DNA of 12,479 nt from an uncultured Eubacteriales bacterium (lineage in GTDB: Bacteria; Bacillota; Clostridia; Oscillospirales; Acutalibacteraceae): positions 1-12,479 of the forward strand of contig CAJTXF010000070.1 in NCBI GenBank assembly GCA_910580045.1, in the 5' to 3' direction. A program made the translations under genes and the position numbers. A model generated the notes under the pieces. That model was not told the DNA's origin. It was given only the letters and a program-made list of their open reading frames with translations, and searched no databases. Position 1 is the first letter of the stretch; every line of letters begins with the position of its first letter. Positions 6,139 through 12,479 of this stretch are shown here, in pieces.

Positions 6139-6513
6139 ATGCCCTATGTGAACGTACCTAACGACCTATCGAAAATCAAGACCAAAATCGCTTTCAATCT
6201 GACAAAACGCCAGCTTGTGTGTTTCGGCGGCGCGGCCCTTGTGGGAGTCCCCTCCTACCTGCTGGCCCGGAGCTCGTTTGGGAACACGGCGGCGTTGTTC
6301 CTGATGCTGGGCATCATGCTCCCGGCGTTTCTTCTGGCGATGTACGAGAAAGACGGCCTGCCGCTGGAAAAGGTGGTAAAGAACATCATCCGGGCCAAGT
6401 ACCTGCGGCCCGGCGTGAGGCCCTACAAGACCGGGAATATCTACGCGCCCTTTACCGGGCAGGCGGGAAAGGAGGCAGTGAATGGAAAACCGAAAAAGCA
6501 AAAGAAAGAATAA
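6139..6513 (+). CDS. PrgI family conjugation membrane protein
   Basis: A 124-aa protein with the family start MPYVNVPNDLSKIKTKIAFN. Two adjacent hydrophobic helices follow at about residues 26-44 and 49-68, then a short basic C-terminal tail (KPKKQKKE). PrgI/TcpE-type proteins are small membrane components of Gram-positive type IV secretion, normally encoded just before the VirB4 ATPase, as here. It probably helps anchor or assemble VirB4 at the membrane; this is inferred from family and order. ATG 6139 is chosen because GGAAAGGAGG lies at 6123-6132 and the family start matches. The frame is open further upstream through the palindrome but without a ribosome site. The end overlaps the VirB4 gene by 32 bases. 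Confidence 0.9.
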   Translation: MPYVNVPNDLSKIKTKIAFNLTKRQLVCFGGAALVGVPSYLLARSSFGNTAALFLMLGIMLPAFLLAMYEKDGLPLEKVVKNIIRAKYLRPGVRPYKTGNIYAPFTGQAGKEAVNGKPKKQKKE

Positions 6514-8824
6514 GGCGGCCTTATCTGCCCAGCAGTCCATCCCCTATGTGGCGATGCACCCGGACGGCGTGTGCCAGCTCCCCGGCGGGCTCTACACAAA
6601 GACCGTGGAATATGAGGACATCAATTATTCCGTGGCATCCACCGAGGATCAGTCCGCGATATTCAGCGGGTGGAGCTCGTTCCTCAACTACTTCGACAGC
6701 GCGCTCCCTGTCCAGCTCTCCTTTATCAACCGCCGCTCCCACTCCACCAGCCGCTACCATGTGAACATCCCCGCCCAGGCGGACGATTTTGACAGCATCC
6801 GGGGCGAGTTCGTGGGGATGCTCAAACGGCAGATTGCCCGGAGCAACAACGGCATCGAACGCTCCAAATATATCACCTTTGGCGTGCCCGCCGAGGGGAT
6901 TGCCGCCGCCCGGCCCCGGCTTGACCGGGTGGAAGCGGACGTGATGGGGAACCTCCACCGACTGGGCGTTCCCTCGTCTGCGCTTGACGGGCGGGAGCGG
7001 CTGGCCCTCCTGCATGGGCAGATGCACCCCGGACGGCGGGAGCCGTTCCGCTTTTCGTGGGCGGATATTTCCAGGACGGGCATGGGTACAAAGGACTTCA
7101 TCACCCCCAGCGGCGGCTTTGACTTTAGGGGCTCCCGGTTCTTTAAGGTGGGCGGCTTCTGGGGCGCGGCGTCCTATCTTCAGATTTTGGCGTCCGAGCT
7201 CTCTGACCGCCTTTTGCGGGAAATTCTGGAGCTGGACGCGGAGCTCACCGTCACCATGCACATCCAGACCGTTGACCAGCTCAAGGCGATAAAGACCATC
7301 AAGGGGAAAATCTCGGACATTGACAAGATGAAAGTGGAGGAGCAGAAAAAGGCCGTCCGCGCCGGGTACGACATGGATATACTTCCCCCCGACCTTATCA
7401 CCTTTTCCAAGGACGCGGCGGAGCTTTTGGGGGATTTGCAGTCAAGGAATGAGCGGATGTTCCTTTTGACGTTCACCGTCATCAACCTTGCCCCCACCCG
7501 CCAGCGGCTGGAAAATGACGTGTTCACCGTCTCCGGCATCGCGCAGAAATACAACTGCGCGTTAAAGCGGCTGGACTGGCAGCAGGAGCAGGGCTTTATG
7601 TCCTCGCTGGCCCTCGGCTATAACGAGGTGCAGATACAGCGGGGCATGACCACCAGCTCCACCGCGATTTTCATTCCCTTTATGACGCGGGAGCTCCGCA
7701 TGGGCGGGCAGGCCCTCTACTACGGCATGAACGCGCTTTCCCACAATGTCATCATGGCTGACCGGAAAAAGCTGAAATCCGCCAATGGGATGTATCTGGG
7801 CTCCACGGGCTCCGGCAAGAGCTTTGCCGCCAAGCGGGAATTGATAAACGTCTTTCTTGCCACAAGTGACCGCATCGTTATCGTTGACCCGATGGGGGAA
7901 TATTCCCCGCTGGTGCGGCGGTTGGGCGGGCAGGTCATTGAGATTGCCCCGGACAGCCCCCACCATATCAACCCGATGGATATTGAAATCGGTTTGAATG
8001 ACGAGGACAGCCCCCTTTCCATGAAAGCGGATTTTCTGCTTTCCCTCTGTGAGCTGGTGGTAGGCGGCAAGGACGGCCTGCAACCTATTGAAAAGACCGT
8101 GATTGACCGCTGTGTGCGGCTGGTGTACCGGGAGCTTGCGCTGGGGCTGGAGGGCGCGAAAATGCCCCTGCTCCAAGACTTGTACGAGGAGCTCTTGAAA
8201 CAGCCGGAGCCGGAGGCGAAACGTGTGGCGACTGCGCTGGAGCTCTACTGTACGGGCTCCCTTAATCTTTTCAACCACCCCACCAATGTGGACTTGAGCT
8301 CCCGGGTGGTGTGCATCGTGCTGAAAGGGCTGGGGGAGAACCTCCGCAAGATTGCGATGCACGTCACCAACGAGTTTGTCACCTCGGCGGTGAATACCAA
8401 CTATCAAAACGGCGCGGCGACGTGGTGCTACTTTGACGAGTTCCACATCCTCCTGCGCGACCCGCTGACCGCCAGCTACTTTGTGGCGGTGTGGAAGATG
8501 CTCCGCAAAAAGGGCTGTGTGCCCTCGGCCCTCACGCAGAACGTGAAAGACCTTTTGGCCAGCCGGGAAATCGAGAACATACTGGATAACACCGATTTTC
8601 TTGTTCTGCTCTCCCAGGCCCAGAGCGACCGGGCTATCATCGCAAAACAGCTCGGCATTTCCGAGCACCAGCTTTCCTATATCACCCACAGCAATTCCGG
8701 CGAGGGCCTGCTGTTCTATGGGAATGTGACCATCCCCTTTGTTGACCGTTTCCCCAAGGGTGAGATTTACAACCTGCTCACCACCCGCCCGGAGGACATA
8801 GCCAATGACCAGAGGAACGAATAA
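6482..8824 (+). CDS. VirB4-like conjugal transfer ATPase (CD1110 family)
   Basis: A 780-aa protein of the usual family length, the main ATPase powering the secretion channel at the cytoplasmic membrane. The N-terminal half (about 1-420) carries IPYVAMHPDGVCQLPGGLYTKT and EDINYSVASTEDQSAIF, typical of the CD1110 group. Walker A GSTGSGKS is at 440-447. The following strand RIVIVDPMGEYSPLV and HHINPMDIEIG are intact. Walker B is at 648-655 (WCYFDEFH, with D652/E653), and the ALTQNVKDLL segment lies near 690. All catalytic landmarks are present, so it looks functional, in contrast to the coupling protein upstream. Start ATG 6482 has AAAGGAGG at 6468-6475, inside the end of the PrgI gene. It overlaps the next gene by 20 bases. 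Confidence 0.95.
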   Translation: MENRKSKRKNKAALSAQQSIPYVAMHPDGVCQLPGGLYTKTVEYEDINYSVASTEDQSAIFSGWSSFLNYFDSALPVQLSFINRRSHSTSRYHVNIPAQADDFDSIRGEFVGMLKRQIARSNNGIERSKYITFGVPAEGIAAARPRLDRVEADVMGNLHRLGVPSSALDGRERLALLHGQMHPGRREPFRFSWADISRTGMGTKDFITPSGGFDFRGSRFFKVGGFWGAASYLQILASELSDRLLREILELDAELTVTMHIQTVDQLKAIKTIKGKISDIDKMKVEEQKKAVRAGYDMDILPPDLITFSKDAAELLGDLQSRNERMFLLTFTVINLAPTRQRLENDVFTVSGIAQKYNCALKRLDWQQEQGFMSSLALGYNEVQIQRGMTTSSTAIFIPFMTRELRMGGQALYYGMNALSHNVIMADRKKLKSANGMYLGSTGSGKSFAAKRELINVFLATSDRIVIVDPMGEYSPLVRRLGGQVIEIAPDSPHHINPMDIEIGLNDEDSPLSMKADFLLSLCELVVGGKDGLQPIEKTVIDRCVRLVYRELALGLEGAKMPLLQDLYEELLKQPEPEAKRVATALELYCTGSLNLFNHPTNVDLSSRVVCIVLKGLGENLRKIAMHVTNEFVTSAVNTNYQNGAATWCYFDEFHILLRDPLTASYFVAVWKMLRKKGCVPSALTQNVKDLLASREIENILDNTDFLVLLSQAQSDRAIIAKQLGISEHQLSYITHSNSGEGLLFYGNVTIPFVDRFPKGEIYNLLTTRPEDIANDQRNE

Positions 8825-10511
8825 CGCCGGGCCCGCCGGGGACAAAGGCACTTCGGGACAAAATGTCCCAAAGTCCCCCAAGGGCCCCAAAACCAAAAAA
8901 TCGAAATTCCGCATGGAAAGCGAACAGGAAAAAATCAGCAAGTCCAAGCTCCGCATGGAGACGCGGGAGGATAAGCTGAACCGGGCCCGGAAGAAGCTGG
9001 AGGGCAAAAAGCCCCCTAAACCCCGGGGCCCGGTGCGCCGGGTGCTGGGGGCAGCCGGGTGGAGCGCACACGGTTTTGTGCATGGCAAGGTTTATGAGGT
9101 GGAGCATGAAAACGTGGGAACCGAGGGGGCCCACCGCTCCGAGCTTTTGGGCGAGGCCGCCCTCCGGCATGGGACGCGGTATGCGAAAAAGCGCATCCGG
9201 GAGCACCCGGCCCGGGCCGTCCATAAGGCCGAGGCGCAGTACATCAAGGCCCGGGCGGACTACCAGTTCCGCATGGCCGCCCAGGAGAACCCGGAGCTTG
9301 CAAAGAATGTTGTCACCCGCTACTGGCACAAGCAAAAGCTGAAAAAGCAGTACGCCAAACAAGCGCGGCAGGCGGCAAAACAGACCGCAAAGCAAGGGGC
9401 AAAGGCCGCTGGGAAAACTGCCGCCGCCACGGAAAAGCTGGCGGAGCGGGCCGTGGCTTTCGTGAAACGGCATCCCGTGGGGGCGCTTATCGCGCTGGCC
9501 TGCGTGGTGCTCATTTTGTCGCTCCAGTCCTGCGCGTCCTCCCTTATCACTTTGGGGAACGCCGCCGCAGGCGCGGTTGGGGCCACCACCTACCCCGCCC
9601 AGGACGGGGATATGCTGGGGGCCGAGGCCGCTTATTGTTCGCTGGAGGCGGAGCTCCAGCATTATCTGGATACCTACGAAAGCACACACGACTATGACGA
9701 GTACCATTTTGATTTGGACGCTATTGAGCACGACCCCTATGTGCTGGTTTCCATTCTGAGCGCATGGCATGAGGGCGAGTGGACGCTGGCGGATGTCCAG
9801 CCTACGTTGCGGATGCTCTTTGACCGCCAGTACACGCTGACAGAGAACGTGGTAAAGGAGCGGCGGTACTACATCGAAACGGATACATGGACGGACGAGG
9901 ACGGCAATACCCACACTGACAGCTACCGGGTGTATTACGATTACTACATCTGCACTGTGACGCTGGATAACTTCAACCTTTCCCATCTCCCTATCTACAT
10001 CATGGGGGAGGACAAGGTTTCCCGGTATTCCCTCTACATGGCTACGCTGGGCAACCGCCCAGACCTCTTTCCCGGCTCGTCCTATGTGGGGAAATACACC
10101 AGCCCGCCGGAAGGCTACGAAGTGCCGGGGGAATATCTGGACGATGAAACATTCGCGGCGATGCTCTCCGAGGCCGAGAAATACCTCGGTTATCCCTATG
10201 TATGGGGCGGGAGCTCCCCGGCCACGTCCTTTGACTGCTCCGGCTTTGTTTCGTGGGTAGTCAATCATTCCGGCTGGAACGTGGGGCGGCTGGGGGCCCA
10301 GGGGCTTTACAACATCTGCACCCGCACCAGCTCCCCCCGCCCCGGAGATTTGGTTTTTTTCAAGGGAACCTATGACACCCCGGGAGTCTCCCACTGTGGC
10401 ATCTATGTGGGGGACGGGATGATGATACACTGTGGCGACCCTATCAGCTACGCCAACTTAAACAGCAGCTACTGGCAGGCCCACTTCTACGCCTACGGGC
10501 GTTTACCATGA
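8805..10511 (+). CDS. Membrane-anchored NlpC/P60 cell-wall hydrolase (CD1108 family)
   Basis: A 568-aa protein, probably the VirB1-like enzyme that opens peptidoglycan for the conjugation machine. Residues 1-222 are highly basic, rich in Lys/Arg/Ala, and probably cytoplasmic. A membrane helix lies at about 224-245 (PVGALIALACVVLILSL). A middle extracellular region (about 265-430) is rich in Tyr/Asp and of unknown role. A C-terminal NlpC/P60 domain follows, with catalytic C478 in TSFDCSGFVSW, H530 in GVSHCGIYVG and a third polar residue probably H542. All three are present, so it should be an active gamma-D-glutamyl-diamino acid endopeptidase-type enzyme. ATG 8805 has GGAGGA at 8791-8796 and overlaps the VirB4 end. 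Residues 16-24 (TSGQNVPKS) are encoded by palindrome copy 6. Confidence 0.92.
   Translation: MTRGTNNAGPAGDKGTSGQNVPKSPKGPKTKKSKFRMESEQEKISKSKLRMETREDKLNRARKKLEGKKPPKPRGPVRRVLGAAGWSAHGFVHGKVYEVEHENVGTEGAHRSELLGEAALRHGTRYAKKRIREHPARAVHKAEAQYIKARADYQFRMAAQENPELAKNVVTRYWHKQKLKKQYAKQARQAAKQTAKQGAKAAGKTAAATEKLAERAVAFVKRHPVGALIALACVVLILSLQSCASSLITLGNAAAGAVGATTYPAQDGDMLGAEAAYCSLEAELQHYLDTYESTHDYDEYHFDLDAIEHDPYVLVSILSAWHEGEWTLADVQPTLRMLFDRQYTLTENVVKERRYYIETDTWTDEDGNTHTDSYRVYYDYYICTVTLDNFNLSHLPIYIMGEDKVSRYSLYMATLGNRPDLFPGSSYVGKYTSPPEGYEVPGEYLDDETFAAMLSEAEKYLGYPYVWGGSSPATSFDCSGFVSWVVNHSGWNVGRLGAQGLYNICTRTSSPRPGDLVFFKGTYDTPGVSHCGIYVGDGMMIHCGDPISYANLNSSYWQAHFYAYGRLP
8851..8873. repeat. Palindrome family copy 6 (inside the NlpC/P60 N-terminus)
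   Basis: Reads CTTCGGGACA, AAA, TGTCCCAAAG, the consensus copy. Translated as SGQNVPK shortly after the start of the hydrolase gene and 27 bases after the VirB4 stop. An unrelated-looking GGGGACAAAGG lies just before it. Confidence 0.95.
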
Positions 10512-10519
10512 AAAGGAGG
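10511..10519 (+). promoter_or_regulatory. Ribosome site that decides the DUF4315 start
   Basis: AAAAGGAGG is 6 bases from ATG 10526. The alternative ATG at 10508 overlaps the preceding stop as ATGA but would place this site inside the gene. The start at 10526 is preferred. Confidence 0.7.
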
Positions 10520-10525
10520 TTTTCA

Positions 10526-10783
10526 ATGGCGATAAGCAAGAGCGCAAAAATCATGGCCGAGATGGAAAAGGTCAAGGCCAAAATCAGCGACCAGCAGGCC
10601 CGGCTGAAAGAGCTGGAACAGAAACACAAGGAGGCCGAGAACGAGGAAATCGTGGACATCGTGCGGGGCATGAGCATTTCCCTTGAGGAGCTCCCGCTGG
10701 TGCTCCAGCGCATCAAGGCCGGGGACGCTTTGGGACAAAATGTCCCGAAGTCCGCCGGGCCGGAAAAGGAGGACGCAGAATGA
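10526..10783 (+). CDS. DUF4315 family coiled-coil protein
   Basis: An 85-aa protein. Residues 1-45 form a charged helix with heptad character (MAEMEKVKAKISDQQARLKELEQKHKEAENEE), probably a coiled coil. IVDIVRGMSISLEELPLVL then matches the conserved end of the DUF4315 family found in clostridial conjugative elements between the NlpC/P60 and DUF4366 genes. The function is unknown; small size and a coiled coil suggest an adaptor. The C-terminus GDALGQNVPKSAGPEKEDAE is largely palindrome copy 7 plus the next gene's ribosome site, so it extends past the conserved domain. The stop overlaps the next start as ATGA. Confidence 0.85.
   Translation: MAISKSAKIMAEMEKVKAKISDQQARLKELEQKHKEAENEEIVDIVRGMSISLEELPLVLQRIKAGDALGQNVPKSAGPEKEDAE
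10728..10750. repeat. Palindrome family copy 7 (inside the DUF4315 C-terminus)
   Basis: Reads CTTTGGGACA, AAA, TGTCCCGAAG. Reverse-type flanks like copy 2 but with an AAA centre. Translated as LGQNVPKS. It ends 29 bases before the DUF4366 start. In RNA the flanking U and G could form a wobble pair, giving a continuous stem of about 10 bp. Confidence 0.95.
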
Positions 10784-11451
10784 AAAGAAAGAAATATCGT
10801 GTAGTGGCGGCGGCTCTGTGCGCCGCTTTTTTGCTGTGCGGCATCACCACCACGGCCTACGCCGGGGGCGGCGAGGAATGGGAGGACGGTACGGGCGGCC
10901 CGGAGTGGGAGGGGCTTGACCCCGTGGAGCCCACGCCTGCGCCGGAGCCGGAACCCGAGCCCAACCCCTTTACCCCGGACGGGCAGGGGACGATGGTGGA
11001 TAACGCCACCGACCAGGACGGCAAGGAATTTTTCACTATTATGGCGGCGGACGAGTCCGTGTTCTATCTGGTGATTGACCGCCAGCGGGAGACGGAAAAC
11101 GTGTACTTTCTGAACGCCGTCACCGTGGCCGATTTAATGGCCCTTGCGGAGCCCTCCCCGGAGGCTGTCCCCGAACCGCTCCCGGAGCCGGAACCCGAAC
11201 CTACTACCGAGCCGGAGCCCGAGCCCGAACCGGAAAAATCCGGCGGGGCGGGGACGCTCCTGCTGGTGCTGGCGGTGCTGGCCCTCGGCGGCGGGGCCGG
11301 GTGGTACTTCAAGATTTACCGCCCGAAACAGCAGGCCGCCGCGCCCGGCGAGGATTTTGACGAGGCCGGGGAATACGGCGGGGACTATGGCGGCGAATAT
11401 GACGACCTCCCCCCGTGGGATGAGGAAGAAGAAAAGGAGGGCGGAGAATGA
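10780..11451 (+). CDS. DUF4366 family exported membrane protein (CD1107 family)
   Basis: A 223-aa exported protein. The signal peptide is about residues 1-28: KRKK, a hydrophobic core to LLCGITTT, and an AYA cleavage site. A first Pro/Glu stalk lies at 48-62. A compact domain follows at about 66-125 (DGKEFFTIMAADESVFYLVIDRQ, ENVYFLNAVTVADLM), the conserved DUF4366 core. A second Pro/Glu stalk lies at 123-152 (repeated PEPEPE). A membrane helix is at about 157-177, with RPKQQ after it on the cytoplasmic side. The tail is very acidic (DEEEEKEGGE). The layout suggests a surface domain held away from the membrane by stiff stalks, perhaps crossing the wall as part of the transfer machine; the function is unproven. 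ATGA overlaps occur at both ends, with AAAAGGAGG at 10763-10771. Confidence 0.88.
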   Translation: MKRKKYRVVAAALCAAFLLCGITTTAYAGGGEEWEDGTGGPEWEGLDPVEPTPAPEPEPEPNPFTPDGQGTMVDNATDQDGKEFFTIMAADESVFYLVIDRQRETENVYFLNAVTVADLMALAEPSPEAVPEPLPEPEPEPTTEPEPEPEPEKSGGAGTLLLVLAVLALGGGAGWYFKIYRPKQQAAAPGEDFDEAGEYGGDYGGEYDDLPPWDEEEEKEGGE

Positions 11452-11621
11452 ATTTTACAGCGAACCCTTTGGAACGGGAAATGAAACGCCGCCCACGGCC
11501 CCGGGCTCCCCGCCCGGAACAGCCCCGGGAGGGCTCCCGGTGCTGTGGCTGTCCCTACTGGCGCGGCATCCCCTGCGGCTCCTGCTTTCAGAGCCTTTTG
11601 AAAAAGCCGGGCGGGAGGTGA
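11448..11621 (+). CDS. Small cysteine-rich protein (57 aa)
   Basis: A 57-aa gene. ATG 11448 overlaps the DUF4366 stop (ATGA) with AAAAGGAGG at 11433-11441. The N-terminal half is basic and Pro/Arg-rich (MKRRPRPRAPRPEQPREG). Residues 32-46 carry five cysteines (RCCGCPYWRGIPCGSCF), a likely metal-binding knuckle. I recall similar CPYWRG-containing small proteins next to DUF4366 genes in clostridial elements but cannot name a family. A nucleic-acid or zinc-binding role is a guess. The overlap, ribosome site and conserved-looking cysteine cluster support a real gene. Confidence 0.72.
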   Translation: MNFTANPLEREMKRRPRPRAPRPEQPREGSRCCGCPYWRGIPCGSCFQSLLKKPGGR

Positions 11622-11625
11622 TATT

Positions 11626-11976
11626 TTGCGCGAGCTGACCCGTGAGGAAAAGGCCGCTATCCGCTCCCTTGTAGTGAAATGGTGCGCCAACTATGACCGG
11701 GAAATGGGATGCTTGCCTTTGGACTGCGAGTGCTATATGCTGGGGAAGTGCTGGACGGGGGCCTACTGCCGCTACTTCCGGGAGGCCGTCCTGCCGCTGA
11801 ACCCGGTGCTGGAGGCCGCCCTCAATACCGAGGGGCCCGCCCCGGAAACCCGGCCCTGCCCCGTCTGCGGGCGGCCCTTTCTCCCGGACGGGCGGCGGCG
11901 CTACTGCTCCGAGGCTTGCTCCAAGGCCGCAAGGCAGAAGAAACAGCGGGGATATATGCGGAAATACCGGGGGTGA
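11626..11976 (+). CDS. Cysteine-rich VLP-domain protein with C-terminal zinc finger
   Basis: A 116-aa protein. TTG start at 11626 with a near-perfect GGAGGTGAT (11614-11622). The N-terminal domain has cysteines at 20, 29, 34, 36, 42 and 48 (GCLPLDCECYMLGKC) and ends YFREAVLPLNPVLEA, matching the Cys-rich VLP domain of conjugative elements. The C-terminus has CPVC (78-81) and YCSEAC (94-98), a four-cysteine zinc finger, followed by a basic tail (KAARQKKQRGYMRKYRG) that may bind nucleic acid. No enzymatic motif is visible. It follows the 57-aa gene by 4 bases, so the two Cys-rich proteins are co-expressed and may cooperate. Confidence 0.85.
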   Translation: MRELTREEKAAIRSLVVKWCANYDREMGCLPLDCECYMLGKCWTGAYCRYFREAVLPLNPVLEAALNTEGPAPETRPCPVCGRPFLPDGRRRYCSEACSKAARQKKQRGYMRKYRG

Positions 11977-12040
11977 TGCGTGAGCATTTGGGGGTATAAA
12001 ACCCCGCTGTTTTCAAGGCTTTCCGGGGCCGCTTTTGGGG

Positions 12041-12073
12041 CGGGGCGTACCTTTACACGTCCTGCCCCGTTTT
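12041..12073 (+). terminator. Possible weak terminator in the gap before the last gene
   Basis: CGGGGC (12041-12046) can pair with GCCCCG (12064-12069), followed by TTTT then CCCC. The loop is long (17 bases), with extra CGT/ACG pairing possible. It is the only terminator-like element in the 133-base gap 11977-12109. That gap also has a small GGGG-CCCC hairpin at 11991-12005 and no convincing promoter. Confidence 0.3.
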
Positions 12074-12109
12074 CCCCGGATAATGCTAACATTTCGAGAG
12101 GAGGTCACT

Positions 12110-12479
12110 ATGGACAGAAATCAAGGCTATACAATCTTAAAGGCCGTCATGCTGGAGAATGGCCGGGGCTTTGCGCTGGGGGAGCATCCCCGGGCCCCGT
12201 CCCCCTTTGTGACGTGGGCCTGCTATGATGACGAACACGGCGCAAGGCAGTATGAATGGGGGCATTATGGCAGTGACCGGGCCGCGCTGGAGCAGGACTT
12301 GCTGGAGCGTGTGGAAAACTACCAGCAGCAGTTCTCCGTCAAGGTGGCGCAGATTGAGGCCCCCGGCCTTTACAAGTATTATTCCACCCAGCGGCCCGTT
12401 GACATCGGCACGTTCCCCAAGCCTGCGGGCAACGCCCCGGACGAGATTGTAAACTACGATAGGCGCGTACCCGTGGAGG
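12110..12479 (+). CDS. Conserved ICE-type protein of unknown function, 3' partial
   Basis: ATG 12110 with GAGGAGGT at 12098-12105; the frame stays open for 123 codons to the window end. The start is MDRNQGYTILKAVMLENGRG, then APSPFVTWACYDD, YEWGHYGSDRAALEQDLLERV, and YKYYSTQRPVDIGTFPKP. The last segment is one I recall from unnamed proteins of clostridial conjugative elements. It looks soluble, with no catalytic motif in the visible part. It follows a 133-base gap, so it may begin a new transcription unit. I do not assign a function. Confidence 0.8.
   Translation, partial: MDRNQGYTILKAVMLENGRGFALGEHPRAPSPFVTWACYDDEHGARQYEWGHYGSDRAALEQDLLERVENYQQQFSVKVAQIEAPGLYKYYSTQRPVDIGTFPKPAGNAPDEIVNYDRRVPVE

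Noticed and set aside
7562..9088. 508-aa open frame on the minus strand opposite VirB4 and the hydrolase start
   Set aside because: It mirrors well-supported plus-strand genes, has low-complexity His/Pro/Arg/Gly-rich composition typical of GC-rich antisense frames, and has no recognisable domain.
8778..10430. 550-aa open frame on the minus strand opposite the NlpC/P60 gene
   Set aside because: The plus-strand protein has an intact catalytic Cys-His set and membrane helix. The antisense product has no domain and is a codon-bias artefact.
1124..10750. Palindrome copies as intrinsic terminators or a CRISPR array
   Set aside because: No U-run follows the stems. Spacing is irregular (0.8-2.8 kb) with genes between copies, so they are neither terminators nor CRISPR repeats.
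11980..12228. 82-aa frame from a GTG in the gap before the last gene
   Set aside because: It overlaps the well-supported gene at 12110 in another frame, has no good ribosome site and no family-like sequence.

Overview
The window is a GC-rich (about 60% by eye) segment of an integrative and conjugative element of the type widespread in gut Clostridia. It resembles the conjugation modules of C. difficile CTn elements, whose CD1107 to CD1115 genes give several of these families their names. The base composition suggests a host in the Oscillospiraceae or Lachnospiraceae, but that is inference. All sixteen genes lie on the + strand, mostly with overlapping ATGA/GTGA junctions or very short gaps and strong AAAGGAGG ribosome sites, so most of the window is probably one operon. 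No integrase, relaxase, origin, tRNA, rRNA or CRISPR array is visible.

Layout. 1-78: a strong hairpin, then the leader of the first gene. 79-1123: a small DUF7768-like protein and the antirestriction protein ArdA. 1186-2760: a hybrid coupling protein in which the N-terminal part of PcfB (DUF3801) is joined in frame to the C-terminal part of a VirD4/TraG ATPase, without Walker A or the membrane anchor. 2792-2819: a probable intrinsic terminator or attenuator. 2853-3944: Maff2 and a VirB6/TrbL-like channel protein. 3998-4786: a SpoVG-domain protein. 4776-6136: two different DNA adenine methyltransferases. 6139-8824: a PrgI family protein and the VirB4 ATPase. 8805-10511: a membrane-anchored NlpC/P60 cell-wall hydrolase. 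10526-11451: DUF4315 and DUF4366 proteins. 11448-11976: two cysteine-rich small proteins, the first (57 aa) easily missed. After a 133-base gap a conserved ICE-type gene starts at 12110 and runs off the window.

How they work together. Maff2, VirB6-like, PrgI, VirB4, the NlpC/P60 hydrolase and the DUF4366 protein look like the Gram-positive type IV secretion apparatus. The PcfB/VirD4 hybrid should deliver DNA to it but appears damaged. ArdA and the two methyltransferases probably protect incoming DNA from host restriction.

The most unusual structure is a family of seven near-identical 23-bp palindromes with core GGGACA-N3-TGTCCC, at 1124, 2761, 3955, 4792, 6101, 8851 and 10728. Each sits at a gene junction. 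Four lie inside the ends of coding sequences and are translated, three of them as the peptide GQNVP. They look like a dispersed element or a protein/RNA recognition site specific to this operon. The second main anomaly is the PcfB-VirD4 fusion.
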